Below, in pieces: positions 8,236 through 18,782 of a stretch of 64,000 nt of DNA (positions within the stretch are counted from its first letter, which is position 1; each line of letters starts with the position of its first letter). The DNA comes from QQUJ01 sp050287605 (GTDB lineage Bacteria; Pseudomonadota; Gammaproteobacteria; QQUJ01). The notes under the pieces are model-generated. The model was not told the origin of the DNA. It did no database searches and worked only from the letters and a program-made list of their open reading frames with translations. Both the position numbers and the translations under genes were made by a program. Location: assembly GCA_050287605.1 (NCBI GenBank), contig JBNKCG010000079.1:1-64000 (forward strand). The letters run 5' to 3'.

Positions 8236-8405
8236 GCGTGATTAGATCTTTCCGTTCCCAAGCACAAGGCGTCGCGCTCGTACGATTTACTCACGTTTAC
8301 GTGGAAAGCTAGACGCCGGATAGATGCGCGTGGACCATTGGTGGTGGCGTCTTCCCCACGCGTTTGGGAAACGAATAAGGCACAAAACAACTGGGTGGAA
8401 ATCCT

Positions 8406-9188
8406 ATGAACGACTCATGGAAGTCGGGAGATTCGTACGAATTCTATATGGGACGGTGGAGCAAATTGATAGCAGAGCAATTTGTTGATTGGATATCACC
8501 TAAACCCAACCTGCGATGGCTGGATATCGGGTGTGGTTCGGGCGCTTTGAGCGAGGCCGTAGTCAACAAGCACTGTCCAGAATCGATCATCGCCATCGAC
8601 CAATCAGAAAGCTTCGTACTCACGGCTCAACATCGTCTTGGCAGCAAGGCGTCGTGCAGAGTGGGCAACGCGATGTCATTGCCACTTGATGACGCAGCGG
8701 TGGATATCGCCGTATCTGGTCTGGTATTGAATTTCATATCAGAACCAGAAAGAGCGCTTGAGGAAATGCGGCGAGTAACGGGCAAGGATGGCATGGTTGC
8801 GGTATATATTTGGGATTACGCTGGGAAAATGGAATTCCTCAACCTTTTTTGGGATACGGCTGTGAAACTCAATCCGGGAGTTTCAGATCTTCATGAAGGC
8901 CGCCGTTTTCCAGATTCAAACGCTGAGCGACTGATTGATCTATTCAATCGCGTCGGTTTTTCGGAAATTGAAGCACACCCCATAGACATCGTTACGCATT
9001 TCGACGATTTCGACGATTATTGGAAGCCATTTCTCGGCGGACAGGGGCCAGCACCAACGTATGTGTCAAAGTTAAATGATTCGGATAGAAAACATCTTGA
9101 AGATGCGTTGGCTCAGAGTGTACCGGTTGAAGAAGACGGATCGATTATATTCTCTGCAAGAGCATGGGCAACGAAAGGTTTCGTGTAG
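8406..9188 (+). CDS. Class I SAM-dependent methyltransferase
   Basis: This 260-residue protein has the Methyltransf_11 layout: motif I LDIGCGSGALSE near residues 39-50, an acidic residue after strand 2 (IAIDQSE), motif II-like LPLDDAAVDIAVSGLVLNFI, and the following EEMRRVTGKDGMVAVYIWDY. It probably methylates a small molecule in the cytoplasm; the acceptor cannot be deduced. Codon use and base composition are visibly less GC-rich than in the genes around it, consistent with recent transfer. No neighbour explains its role. Confidence 0.85.
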   Translation: MNDSWKSGDSYEFYMGRWSKLIAEQFVDWISPKPNLRWLDIGCGSGALSEAVVNKHCPESIIAIDQSESFVLTAQHRLGSKASCRVGNAMSLPLDDAAVDIAVSGLVLNFISEPERALEEMRRVTGKDGMVAVYIWDYAGKMEFLNLFWDTAVKLNPGVSDLHEGRRFPDSNAERLIDLFNRVGFSEIEAHPIDIVTHFDDFDDYWKPFLGGQGPAPTYVSKLNDSDRKHLEDALAQSVPVEEDGSIIFSARAWATKGFV

Positions 9189-9261
9189 CTTACGTGCACC
9201 CGGTGAAATAATCTCGGCGGAGTCGCCATGTCATCCGTGCATAGGCGATTGAAGTTAACAA

Positions 9262-10464
9262 CTACTGGTTCTTCAACAACGCATGCTGATCAACCAAAAA
9301 GCGCGTGGACAATGGCACACTCGCCGCACCCAGCGCACGTGCATTGTGCCCAACCGTCCCTTCCCTCACTACTATGTCGGACAGACCGGAGTGGTTTAAC
9401 ACCTGCATGTAACGCTGGGTGGCCTGGACGATGGCATGGCGCACCGAGGACGGCAGCCAGCCGTCGATCAAAGCCGCTTCGAAATCGATGACCGAGGCGG
9501 CGCAAAAGATCGCGTGGGCGATGCCGTGACCGGCGGAGTCAATCCAGGCGTCGAGCACCGTTGCATCCACTTCCCACTGTGACGGCGACAGCCACAGCGA
9601 GGAGGCGTCGCCACCGGCCCGCTTGATGGTGCGCTCCAGAGCGGAGACGGAGGCGACGTCGATGAGTTGATGCGTCTTGCCGTCGTCGCCCGGAAGGGGC
9701 ATGGAACCGAGCGCACCGGCGTTGCCCGTCCGCCCGGCAAACAGACTGCCGTTCAGTACCACGCCGCCACCGATGAAATAGCCAAGGTAGAAATAGACGA
9801 AATCGCGCGGCTGCGCGGCTTGGCCGAACACCAACTCAGCGCCGCAAGCTGCGGTGGCGTCGTTTTGCATGTACACGGGGTAGTCGCATCCGGCTTCGAT
9901 CTGTGCGCGAATATCAACGCTACGCCAAGCGTCCATTGCCTCCCGCGGTGCGCCCATCTCTTCGCCCCACTCCCAGAGCTGAAACGGCATGCCAATCCCC
10001 AGCCCGGCGATCCGAGCCCGCTGGGTCTTGCTCAGTTTGGCGGTGATGCGTTTGATGGCATCGTGAGTAAACGTCACCATACCGTCCGGCGTGGGGTACG
10101 GATAGGTGTGGTGGATACTGTCGATGAGGGTACCGAGAAAATCGATCAGCACCAGGTCGCTGCTCCGCCGACCCAGCTTGAGGCCCAGAAAATAGGCACC
10201 GTCCGCCGCCAGCGACATGGGAACGGAGGGCTGCCCCACCTTGCCGCGTACCCGGATCGGCTCGCCGCGCTGCAGCAGGCCGTCGGCCTCCAATTGGCGC
10301 ATGATCACCGAGACCGTCTGTGCGGAAAGGCCGGTTTTGCGGGCGATATCGGTCTTGGCCAGCGCCCCATGACGGCGCAGCAGCGTCAGCACAAGCCGCT
10401 CGTTGTAGGCACGCATGCCGCTCTGGTTCGAGCCGCGATGAAACCGGTCGATGGAGTTCTTCAC
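9262..10464 (-). CDS. frcR: ROK-family transcriptional regulator, FrcR-like
   Basis: This 400-residue protein has an N-terminal winged helix-turn-helix (LLRRHGALAKTDIARKTGLSAQTVSVIMRQLEADGLL) and a C-terminal ROK sugar-kinase-like domain (IAGLGIGMPFQLW, QNDATAACGAELVFG, FYLGYFIGGGVVLNG). The cysteine zinc motif CxCGxxGCxE of NagC and Mlc is absent; the position reads GALGSMPLPGDDG. It diverges from frcBCAK, which matches the frcRBCAK arrangement of rhizobial fructose clusters, so it is probably the fructose-responsive repressor. A 37-bp near-perfect palindrome in the shared intergenic region is its likely operator. Confidence 0.9.
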   Translation of the reverse strand: MKNSIDRFHRGSNQSGMRAYNERLVLTLLRRHGALAKTDIARKTGLSAQTVSVIMRQLEADGLLQRGEPIRVRGKVGQPSVPMSLAADGAYFLGLKLGRRSSDLVLIDFLGTLIDSIHHTYPYPTPDGMVTFTHDAIKRITAKLSKTQRARIAGLGIGMPFQLWEWGEEMGAPREAMDAWRSVDIRAQIEAGCDYPVYMQNDATAACGAELVFGQAAQPRDFVYFYLGYFIGGGVVLNGSLFAGRTGNAGALGSMPLPGDDGKTHQLIDVASVSALERTIKRAGGDASSLWLSPSQWEVDATVLDAWIDSAGHGIAHAIFCAASVIDFEAALIDGWLPSSVRHAIVQATQRYMQVLNHSGLSDIVVREGTVGHNARALGAASVPLSTRFLVDQHALLKNQ

Positions 10465-10572
10465 CTTCGTATTCCCCTGCGCCTTGGCCCCCTCGCTGCC
10501 GGGTGTACTGCGCCGCGACAGCGTAGTGATACCGGACGGACTTGGACTAAGAATGCAGAGGCACTAGGCTTA

Positions 10573-10609
10573 TGTCAATTATTAAATCTTCGTGATTTAT
10601 TAATTGACA
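10573..10609. promoter_or_regulatory. Operator palindrome between frcR and frcB
   Basis: Arms TGTCAATTATTAAATC and GATTTATTAATTGACA match at 15 of 16 positions around a TTCGT centre. The AT-rich arms around a CG centre resemble NagC/Mlc-type ROK operators. Each outer end is TTGACA read outward, a consensus -35 box for each divergent gene, so a bound repressor would block both promoters. The -10 elements are poor. Confidence 0.8.
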
Positions 10610-10726
10610 GGTACGATTCGCTGTGGTTTCTTGTACCTCGGTAATCGAACGAACACAGACTGTATTGGAGCGGATGGACCTCTCTTTAGTGTTTCAGCCG
10701 CCGGGTTATCAACGAGGAGGAATTCA

Positions 10727-11758
10727 ATGAAAACAACGTCAATGCTCAAACTGTCTGCATTTTGTATCACGGTGTCCGGCCTAGTGGCCGCAGGCCCCGC
10801 CACTGCAGCCGACATCGGTGCCTGCCTGATCACCAAGACCGACACCAACCCCTTCTTCGTGAAGATGAAGGAAGGCGCGCTGGCAGGCGCCAAGGCCCAT
10901 GGCATCAAGTTGCAGACTTTCGCCGGCAAGATCGACGGCGATGTGGAAACCCAGGTGGCCGCGGTGGAAACCTGCATCGCCTCCGGCGCCAAGGGCATCC
11001 TGATCACCCCGTCCGATTCCCGTGCACTGGGACCGGTCGTCACCAAAGCGCGCAAAGCCGGATTGCTGGTGATCGCCCTCGATACGCCGTTCGAGCCGAC
11101 CAGCCTGGCCGATGCCACGTTCGCTACCGACAACTTCAAGGCGGGCGTGCTGATCGGCGAGTGGGCGAAAGCCAAACTGGGCTCCGCGGCATCCAAGGCG
11201 AAGATTGCCCTCCTCGACCTCAATCCCTCGCAGGTCTCGGTGGACTATCTGCGCGACAACGGGTTCCTCCAGGGCTTCGGCATCGACATCAAAGACCCCA
11301 CCAAGATGGGCGACGAGAACGATCCGCGCATCGTGGGCAACGACGTCACCAACGGCAACGAAGAGGGCGGCCGCAAGGCGATGGAGAACCTGCTTCAGGT
11401 CGATCCCGACATCAACGTGGTCTACACCATCAACGAACCCGCCGCCGCGGGTGCTTACGAGGCGCTCAAGGCCTTCGGCAAAACCGACGGCGTGTTGATC
11501 GTGTCGGTGGACGGCGGCTGCCCCGGCGTGCGCAACGTGAAAGAGGGCATTATCGGCGCCACCTCCATGCAGTTCCCGCTGCTGATGGCCTCCAAGGGCA
11601 TCGAAGCGATCAAGTCCTGGGCGGAAAAAGGCACCAAGCCGCAGAACTCCCCCGGTCTGGACTTCTTCAACACCGGTGTGGAGCTGATCACCGATCAACC
11701 GGTCAAGGGCATTCCTTCGATCGATTCCGCTGCTGGCCTGAAGAAGTGCTGGGGCTGA
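10727..11758 (+). CDS. frcB: Fructose-type sugar ABC transporter, periplasmic binding protein FrcB
   Basis: This 343-residue type 1 periplasmic binding protein has a Sec signal peptide (hydrophobic core near residues 8-22, cleavage likely after ATAA at 28). The mature part has the sugar-binding core: ITKTDTNPFFVKMKEGA, SGAKGILITPSDSRALGPVV, and VYTINEPAAAGAYEALK. The ATG at 10727 is preceded by GAGGAGG; the frame is open farther upstream but that part is untranslated leader. It is the first gene of the operon and binds the substrate, taken as fructose because the downstream kinase and regulator match the frc system. Confidence 0.92.
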   Translation: MKTTSMLKLSAFCITVSGLVAAGPATAADIGACLITKTDTNPFFVKMKEGALAGAKAHGIKLQTFAGKIDGDVETQVAAVETCIASGAKGILITPSDSRALGPVVTKARKAGLLVIALDTPFEPTSLADATFATDNFKAGVLIGEWAKAKLGSAASKAKIALLDLNPSQVSVDYLRDNGFLQGFGIDIKDPTKMGDENDPRIVGNDVTNGNEEGGRKAMENLLQVDPDINVVYTINEPAAAGAYEALKAFGKTDGVLIVSVDGGCPGVRNVKEGIIGATSMQFPLLMASKGIEAIKSWAEKGTKPQNSPGLDFFNTGVELITDQPVKGIPSIDSAAGLKKCWG

Positions 11759-11823
11759 TACCGGCGGCACACCAGCAGTCGTAGTACGGACGGCGGAGTA
11801 GGCATCTCCCTGCCTCAACCTCT

Positions 11824-11870
11824 CCCGCCGCCGTCCGGCGGGTGTTGCGGGGCGACTTCGGTTGCCCCGC
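11824..11870 (+). other. Double hairpin between frcB and frcC
   Basis: Two stem-loops follow each other: CCCGCCG/CGGCGGG with a 5-nt loop (11824-11842), and GCGGGGCGAC/GTTGCCCCGC closed by a TTCG tetraloop (11847-11870, one G-U pair). There is no T-run. They probably stabilise the frcB 3' end and reduce read-through so that the binding protein exceeds the membrane components. Confidence 0.65.
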
Positions 11871-11884
11871 CCTCCCCGAACATT

Positions 11885-11900
11885 GCTTGTGTACACAAGC
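11885..11900. repeat. 16-bp perfect palindrome upstream of frcC
   Basis: GCTTGTGTACACAAGC is self-complementary, 64 bp before the frcC start. It could be an operator for an internal promoter or a further hairpin. No regulator can be assigned. Confidence 0.45.
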
Positions 11901-11963
11901 CCAACCTTCGCTACCCTCTAAGAATCTATCTGCGCGGAGGAATATCATGAGGAGGACGAGCAA

Positions 11964-13042
11964 ATGAGCACCACCGAGGATTCTGCCGACACGCGGCAGG
12001 GGTACGAACAGGTGCTGGAGCACAGCGATCAGCAGGTCGCAACCTTCGAGGCGCGCGAAAAAACGTTGCTGGAGAAGACGCAACACTTTCTGCACGGCAA
12101 TCCCACCATGGTGCCGGTCATCGTGCTGCTGCTCAGCCTGGTGCTGTTCGGACTGCTGGCGGGGGAGCGCTTCTTCTCCGCCTTCAACCTGTCGCTGATC
12201 ATGCAGCAGGTCTCCATCATCGGCATCCTGGCCGCCGCGCAAAGTCTGGTGATACTCACCGCGGGCATCGATCTTTCGGTGGCCGCCATCATGGTGCTGA
12301 TGTCGGTCATCGCCGGCAACCTCGCCGTCAGTTTCGGCGTACCCGCGCCACTGGCCCTTCTCGTCGGCTTCGTCGGCGGCGCGGCGGCCGGCCTCATCAA
12401 CGGCCTGCTGGTAACGCGCTTCAAGCTGCCGCCCTTCATCGTCACGCTGGGCACCTGGAATATCTTCTTCGCCCTCAACCTGTGGCTATCGGGGGCGCAG
12501 TCCATCCGCAGCCAGGACATCGACGCGAAGGCGGCGCTGCTGAAATTCTTCGGCACCAGCATCGCTCTCGGCAGCGCACGCATCACCTACGGCTCGATAC
12601 TCATGGTGCTGATCTTCCTGGTGCTCTGGTACGTGCTCAACAAGACGGCGTGGGGCCGCCACGTCTACGCGGTCGGCGACGACAAGGATGCCGCCGAACT
12701 GTCGGGCATCCGTACCGATCGCACGTTGGTCTCGGTTTACATGCTGGCCGGTTTCATTTGCGCCGTGGGGGCGTGGGCCGCCATCGGACGCGTCGGTTCG
12801 GTGTCGCCGCAAAGCTTCTACGAGGGCAATCTGCAATCCATTACCGCCGTAGTGATCGGCGGCGTCTCGCTGTTCGGCGGGCGCGGCTCCATCCTCGGGC
12901 CGCTGGTGGGCGCGCTCATCGTAGGCGTGTTCCAGTCGGGACTGCGCCTCGCCGGCGTCGAGGTGCTGTGGCAAGTGTTTGCCATCGGCTGGCTCATCAT
13001 CATCGCGGTCGCCATCGACCAGTGGATCAGAAAGGTATCGTC

Positions 13043-13046
<4 letters not shown>
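11964..13046 (+). CDS. frcC: Sugar ABC transporter permease FrcC
   Basis: This 360-residue RbsC-family (BPD_transp_2) inner-membrane protein has a ~45-residue hydrophilic N-terminus followed by about ten hydrophobic helices. The family landmarks ILTAGIDLSVAAIMVLMSVIAGN and AVVIGGVSLFGGRGSILGPLVGAL are both present. GGAGGA lies just before the ATG at 11964. The stop overlaps the frcA start as ATGA, so membrane and ATPase subunits are translationally coupled. It would import the sugar delivered by FrcB. Confidence 0.93.
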
Positions 13047-13824
<778 letters not shown>

Positions 13825-13825
<1 letters not shown>

Positions 13826-14757
13826 TGTATCTGGTTTGCGGCGAAGCGCTGTTCGACTTCTTTCTCGATGCCGAGAACGGCCCGGGCGAGGTGCGTTTCG
13901 ATGCCCGCGCCGGCGGTTCGCCGTTCAACGTCGCCATCGGCGTTGCGCGACTGGGAGGCCAGGCGGCGCTGCTGACGGGCATCTCTGAAGACATGCTGGG
14001 CCAACGCCTTGTTCAGGTGCTGGAGCAGGAATCGGTCACGACCGATTATCTGGTGCGCTCCGGACGCCGCACCACGCTCAGTCTGGTGGGCGTCGACGCA
14101 GAGGGGCATCCCGCCTACGTCTTCTACGGGCTGGGCTCCGCCGATTGCAGCGTGACGCAGGCCGATCTGCCCGCCATCGGTCCCGAGATCAGCGGATTTC
14201 ATTTCGGTTCCTATTCGCTGGTGGTGCGCCCCGTCGCCGACGCCTTCGCTGCACTGGCCGCCACTGCCGGCCAGCGCTTCGTTTCGGTGGACCCCAACGT
14301 GCGCCCCACGGTGGAGCCGGACGTCGACGTATGGCGCCGTCGGGTGGCCGAATACGCGGCGCTGGCCGATCTCATCAAGATCAGCGCTGAAGACCTGGCG
14401 ATTCTCTACCCCGACGTTCCGGCGCAGGCCATGGCCAGCACCTGGCTCGACGCCGGCGTCAGCCTGGTCATCGTTACCGATGGCGGCAACGCGGTCAGCG
14501 CCTGGACCGGCAGCGGTCTCCACGTACGCCTGCAGCCGCCACCTTGCGAGGTGGTCGACACCGTCGGTGCCGGAGACAGTTTTCAGGCGGCGCTGCTCGC
14601 CTCCCTGGCAGAATCGGGCGATCCCAAAGAGGCCGTCACCCAACTGGACGGCACGCGGTTGGAACAATTGGTGAGCACCGCCATCAAAGCCTCTGCCATC
14701 ACCTGTTCGCGGCGTGGCGCAGACCTACCCCGACGCAACGAAATCTTCAGTCGATAA
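13825..14757 (+). CDS. frcK: Fructokinase, PfkB family, FrcK
   Basis: This 310-residue ribokinase-fold sugar kinase has the N-terminal CGEALFDFF, the glycine-rich AGGSPFNVAIGVARLGG (PfkB signature 1) and the C-terminal DTVGAGDSFQAAL (signature 2 with the catalytic aspartate). It phosphorylates the imported hexose, taken as fructose to fructose 6-phosphate. Its start shares one base with the frcA stop. It feeds the Entner-Doudoroff genes 12 bp downstream, but no glucose-6-phosphate isomerase, needed to connect fructose 6-phosphate with Zwf, is in the window. Confidence 0.9.
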
Positions 14758-14769
14758 CGAGTCCCCACT

Positions 14770-16245
14770 ATGTCCCCGCGTACGATTCCCGTGGAACCGT
14801 TCGATCTTGTCGTGTTCGGCGCCACCGGCGACTTGGCACGGCGCAAACTGTTCCCGGCCCTCTACCGCCGCTACCTGTCGGGTCAGATGCCGGACAGCGC
14901 ACGCCTCATCGGTGCCGCACGCAGCGATCTGACCAGCGACGCTTTCCGCGACGCGATACGCGACGCCGTCACCGAATTCGTCGCCGCCGATATCATCGAT
15001 CCGGCCAAGCTGGACGGATTCCTGCAGCGCGTCAGCTACGTTGCCATCGACGCGACGGGCGACCTCGGTTGGGGAAAGCTGGTACGCACGCTGGGTGAGC
15101 CCGACGACCGCGTGCGCGCCTTCTACCTATCGGTCGCACCGACGTTCTTCGCGCCCATCGCAGAGCGTCTGCTGCGCACCGGGATCGCCAGCACCGGTTC
15201 GCGCATCGTGGTGGAGAAACCGCTGGGGTTCGATCTCGCATCGGCGCAAGAGCTCAACCGGCAATTGGACCGTTGCTTCAACGAGACCCAGATCTACCGT
15301 ATCGACCACTACCTGGGCAAGGAGACCGTCCAGAACCTCATGGCGCTGCGCTTTGCCAACGCGCTGTTCGAGCCGTTGTGGAACTCACGCCACGTGGACC
15401 ACGTGCAGATTACGGTGGCGGAGTCCATCGGCGTCGAAGGCCGCGGCGATTTCTACGATCAGATCGGCGCCATGCGCGACATGATGCAGAACCACCTGAT
15501 GCAGCTGCTATGTCTTACCGCCATGGAGCCGCCGGCACGCTTCGAACCCGACGCGGTGCGCGACGAAAAACTCAAAATCATCAAATCGCTGGAACCGATT
15601 CCCTCCTCCCAGGTGAATGCGCTCACCGTGCGCGGCCAGTACCGAGCCAACGGGGCGAGCCCCAGCTACCGCGACGAGGTGCACAGTCCCGACAGCTTCA
15701 CCGAAAGCTACGTCGCGCTCAAGGCACAGGTAGCCAACTGGCGCTGGTCGGGCACGCCTTTCTATCTGCGTACGGGCAAGCGGTTGCGGCAACGCCTGTC
15801 GGAGATCGCCGTCTTTTTCAAGGAGACGCCCCACTCCATCTTCCCGCCCGAGTCCGGTGACTACCGCAGCAACGTGCTGGTCATCCGCCTGCAGCCCGAC
15901 GAGGGCATCACCCTGCGCATGAACATCAAGGATCCGGGACCCGGGGGCATGCGCCTGACCGAAGTCCCGCTGGACATGACCTTCGCCGAGAACCTGGGAC
16001 CCTCGCTGCGTCACATGCCCGACGCTTACGAGCGCCTGATCATGGACGTCATACGCGGCGACCAGACGCTGTTTATGCGCTGGGACGAGGTGGAGGCCGC
16101 CTGGGCCTGGGCCGATCCCATCATCAAAGCATGGGAGCAGTCGGGACAGCGCCCCAAACCCTACGATACGGGCAGTTCCGGACCCGACGATGCGCTGATG
16201 CTGCTGCACCGCGACGGACGGCGTTGGCGCGAGATCGAGCTGTGA
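14770..16245 (+). CDS. zwf: Glucose-6-phosphate 1-dehydrogenase
   Basis: This 491-residue enzyme oxidises glucose 6-phosphate to 6-phosphogluconolactone, yielding NAD(P)H. It shows the N-terminal dinucleotide motif FGATGDLARRK, the active-site RIDHYLGKE (with the catalytic histidines), and EKPLGFD. Length is normal. It is the first of four consecutive Entner-Doudoroff genes and overlaps pgl by 4 bp (GTGA). Downstream reductive processes such as nitrogen fixation and nitrite reduction would draw on this NAD(P)H. Confidence 0.97.
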   Translation: MSPRTIPVEPFDLVVFGATGDLARRKLFPALYRRYLSGQMPDSARLIGAARSDLTSDAFRDAIRDAVTEFVAADIIDPAKLDGFLQRVSYVAIDATGDLGWGKLVRTLGEPDDRVRAFYLSVAPTFFAPIAERLLRTGIASTGSRIVVEKPLGFDLASAQELNRQLDRCFNETQIYRIDHYLGKETVQNLMALRFANALFEPLWNSRHVDHVQITVAESIGVEGRGDFYDQIGAMRDMMQNHLMQLLCLTAMEPPARFEPDAVRDEKLKIIKSLEPIPSSQVNALTVRGQYRANGASPSYRDEVHSPDSFTESYVALKAQVANWRWSGTPFYLRTGKRLRQRLSEIAVFFKETPHSIFPPESGDYRSNVLVIRLQPDEGITLRMNIKDPGPGGMRLTEVPLDMTFAENLGPSLRHMPDAYERLIMDVIRGDQTLFMRWDEVEAAWAWADPIIKAWEQSGQRPKPYDTGSSGPDDALMLLHRDGRRWREIEL

Positions 16246-16931
16246 TCCCGGCGCGCAACGACTACCCGGATCGCGCCGCACTGGCCCGGGGACTCGCCGA
16301 TCGGGTGACGGGCGAGCTGAAGTCCGCACTGGCCCAACGAGACCGCGCCCTGCTCGCAGTTCCCGGCGGCACCACACCCGGTCCGTTCCTGGAGGCGTTG
16401 TCGCATGCCGAGCTGGATTGGGAGCATGTCGACGTCATCCTCACCGACGAGCGCTGGGTACCCGTCGACTCGCCGCGCTCGAACTTCCGCCTGCTGCGCA
16501 CTACGCTGTTGCAGAATCGGGCGGCGAACGCGCATACCGTTCCGCTCTACCGCGATGCGCCACACCCGGAGGCGCGCCTGGACGAGATCGATACCGAGAT
16601 CCGCCGGCTGTTGCCCATCGACGTCTGCGTGCTGGGCATGGGTACGGACGGGCACACCGCCTCGCTGTTCCCGAATGCCGATCGTCTCGACGAAGCCCTA
16701 GACGAGGCGTGCCCGTCCGCCGTGCTACCCCTGCGCGCACCCGGCGCCGATGAACCGCGCATCACCCTGACGGCGCCCGTACTGCGCGCGGCGCGCCACA
16801 TCCATCTGCTGATCGCGGGCGCAGGGAAGGCGCACACGCTAGACGGCGCGCTGCAGGCAGGCCCCTGGGCCGAAGCGCCGGTACGCGCCGCCCTCAGCGC
16901 CCCCGGGGTCGACGTGCACTACGCCCCTTGA
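16242..16931 (+). CDS. pgl: 6-phosphogluconolactonase
   Basis: This 229-residue enzyme of the DevB/SOL type hydrolyses 6-phosphogluconolactone to 6-phosphogluconate. Motifs are LLAVPGGTTPGPFLEAL, DVILTDERWVPVDSPRSNFRLLR and LGMGTDGHTASLFPN. The start is the GTG at 16242 that overlaps the zwf stop, giving tight coupling; the reading frame open farther upstream lies inside zwf. edd starts 10 bp after its stop. Confidence 0.94.
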   Translation: MIPARNDYPDRAALARGLADRVTGELKSALAQRDRALLAVPGGTTPGPFLEALSHAELDWEHVDVILTDERWVPVDSPRSNFRLLRTTLLQNRAANAHTVPLYRDAPHPEARLDEIDTEIRRLLPIDVCVLGMGTDGHTASLFPNADRLDEALDEACPSAVLPLRAPGADEPRITLTAPVLRAARHIHLLIAGAGKAHTLDGALQAGPWAEAPVRAALSAPGVDVHYAP

Positions 16932-16941
16932 GAGGTTCCCC

Positions 16942-18759
16942 ATGACTATCGATCCTACCGTCGCCCACGTCACCGAACGCATCCGCGAGCGCAGCCGCCC
17001 CCGCCGCAACGCCTACCTGGAGAAGGTGGAGCGCGCCCGCGGCGAGGGACCGCACCGCGCCGAGCTCGCCTGCGGCAACCTGGCCCACGCCCTGGCCGCC
17101 TGCCCGGCCGGCGACAAAACCCGGATGGCCCGCGAGGCGGTACCCAACGTCGCCATCGTCACCGCCTACAACGACATGCTCTCGGCGCACCAGCCCTTCG
17201 AGCACTACCCGGAGGTCATCCGCACGGCGGTGCGCGAGGTGGGCGCCACGGCCCAGGTGGCCGGCGGGGTGCCCGCCATGTGCGACGGCGTCACCCAGGG
17301 CCAGCCTGGAATGGAGCTCTCGCTCTTCTCCCGCGACGTGATCGCCCTGGCCGCCGGGGTTGCGCTCTCCCACAACTGCTTCGATGCGGCGCTGTTTCTG
17401 GGCGTGTGCGACAAGATCGTCCCGGGCCTGGTGATGGCGGCGGCCACGTTCGGACACTTGCCGGCGCTCTTCGTGCCCGCCGGCCCCATGCCCTCGGGCC
17501 TGCCCAACGACGAAAAGGCCAAGGTGCGCCAGCGCTTCGCCGCCGGCGAGGTGGGGCGCGACGAGCTGTTGCGCGCAGAAATGGGCTCCTACCACGGCCC
17601 CGGCACCTGCACCTTCTACGGCACCGCCAACAGCAACCAGATGCTCATGGAGTTCATGGGCCTGCACCTGCCGGGCGCGAGCTTCGTCAACCCCGGCACG
17701 CCGCTGCGCGAAGCGCTGACCCGCGCCGCCGCGCAACGCGCCGTGGCGATCAGCGCCCTGGGCGACCACTACACACCCGTGGCGCAGGTGCTGGATGAAC
17801 GGGCCTTCGTCAACGGCATCATCGGGCTGCACGCCACCGGCGGGTCGACCAACCTGGTGATCCACCTGTGCGCCATGGCGCGCGCAGCCGGCATCGAGCT
17901 GGCGCTGGAGGATTTCGCCGAGCTCTCCGCGGTCACCCCGCTGCTGGCCCGGGTCTACCCCAACGGCTTGGCCGACGTGAACCACTTCCACGCCGCCGGC
18001 GGGCTGGGATTCGTCATCGGAGAGCTGCTGGAAGCCGGGCTGCTGCACCCCGACGCCCGCACCGTGGTCGGCGTGGGTCTGGCAGACTACACGCGCGAAC
18101 CCTTCCTGAACGAGGGCGGCGAACTGGTGTGGCGCGACGCGGAGCGCCGCTCGCTGGACCCGCAGATCCTGCGCCCCACCGCCGAGCCCTTCCAGGCCCA
18201 CGGTGGACTGCAGCGTCTCTGCGGCAATTTGGGCAACGCGGTCATCAAGGTCTCGGCGGTGGCACCCGAGCGCCGGCTTGTCGAGGCACCGGTGAAGATC
18301 TTCCACGACCAGGCAGCGGTGAAGGCCGCCTTCGAGGCCGGCGAGCTCAACCAGGACACGGTAGTGGTGGTGCGCTTCCAAGGTCCCAAGGCCAACGGCA
18401 TGCCGGAGCTGCACAGCCTCACCCCGCTGCTCAGCGTACTGCAGGACAAAGGCCACCGCGTCGCACTGGTCACCGACGGGCGCATGTCGGGCGCATCAGG
18501 CAAAGTACCCGCCGCCATTCACGTGAGTCCGGAGGCCTGCGACGGCGGCCCCATCGCCCGCCTGCGCGACGGCGACCGCATCCGGCTCGACCCCGCAGCG
18601 GGAAGTCTGGAGGCGCTGGTGGATGCCGAGGAATGGGAATCCCGCGAACCGGCGACCGCCGATCTGTCGGCCAACCAGGAAGGATACGGCCGGGAACTGT
18701 TTCGCCGCTTCCGCACCCATGTCGGCAGCGCCGACAGTGGCGCAAGCATTGCCGTGTAA
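16942..18759 (+). CDS. edd: Phosphogluconate dehydratase
   Basis: This 605-residue IlvD/Edd-family iron-sulfur dehydratase converts 6-phosphogluconate to KDPG. Visible blocks include MCDGVTQGQPGMELSLFSRD (with a cluster cysteine), NCFDAALFLGVCDKIVPG, GTCTFYGTANSNQM, and the C-terminal TDGRMSGASGKVPAAIHVSPEA. Full length. It sits between pgl and eda in the same direction, so the whole pathway from sugar uptake to pyruvate is one transcription unit. Confidence 0.97.
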   Translation: MTIDPTVAHVTERIRERSRPRRNAYLEKVERARGEGPHRAELACGNLAHALAACPAGDKTRMAREAVPNVAIVTAYNDMLSAHQPFEHYPEVIRTAVREVGATAQVAGGVPAMCDGVTQGQPGMELSLFSRDVIALAAGVALSHNCFDAALFLGVCDKIVPGLVMAAATFGHLPALFVPAGPMPSGLPNDEKAKVRQRFAAGEVGRDELLRAEMGSYHGPGTCTFYGTANSNQMLMEFMGLHLPGASFVNPGTPLREALTRAAAQRAVAISALGDHYTPVAQVLDERAFVNGIIGLHATGGSTNLVIHLCAMARAAGIELALEDFAELSAVTPLLARVYPNGLADVNHFHAAGGLGFVIGELLEAGLLHPDARTVVGVGLADYTREPFLNEGGELVWRDAERRSLDPQILRPTAEPFQAHGGLQRLCGNLGNAVIKVSAVAPERRLVEAPVKIFHDQAAVKAAFEAGELNQDTVVVVRFQGPKANGMPELHSLTPLLSVLQDKGHRVALVTDGRMSGASGKVPAAIHVSPEACDGGPIARLRDGDRIRLDPAAGSLEALVDAEEWESREPATADLSANQEGYGRELFRRFRTHVGSADSGASIAV

Positions 18760-18782
18760 CCGGGTCCGCGAGAAACCACACG

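Noticed and set aside
16894..18456. A 520-residue minus-strand frame opposite edd
   Set aside because: Antisense shadow of a full-length dehydratase gene.
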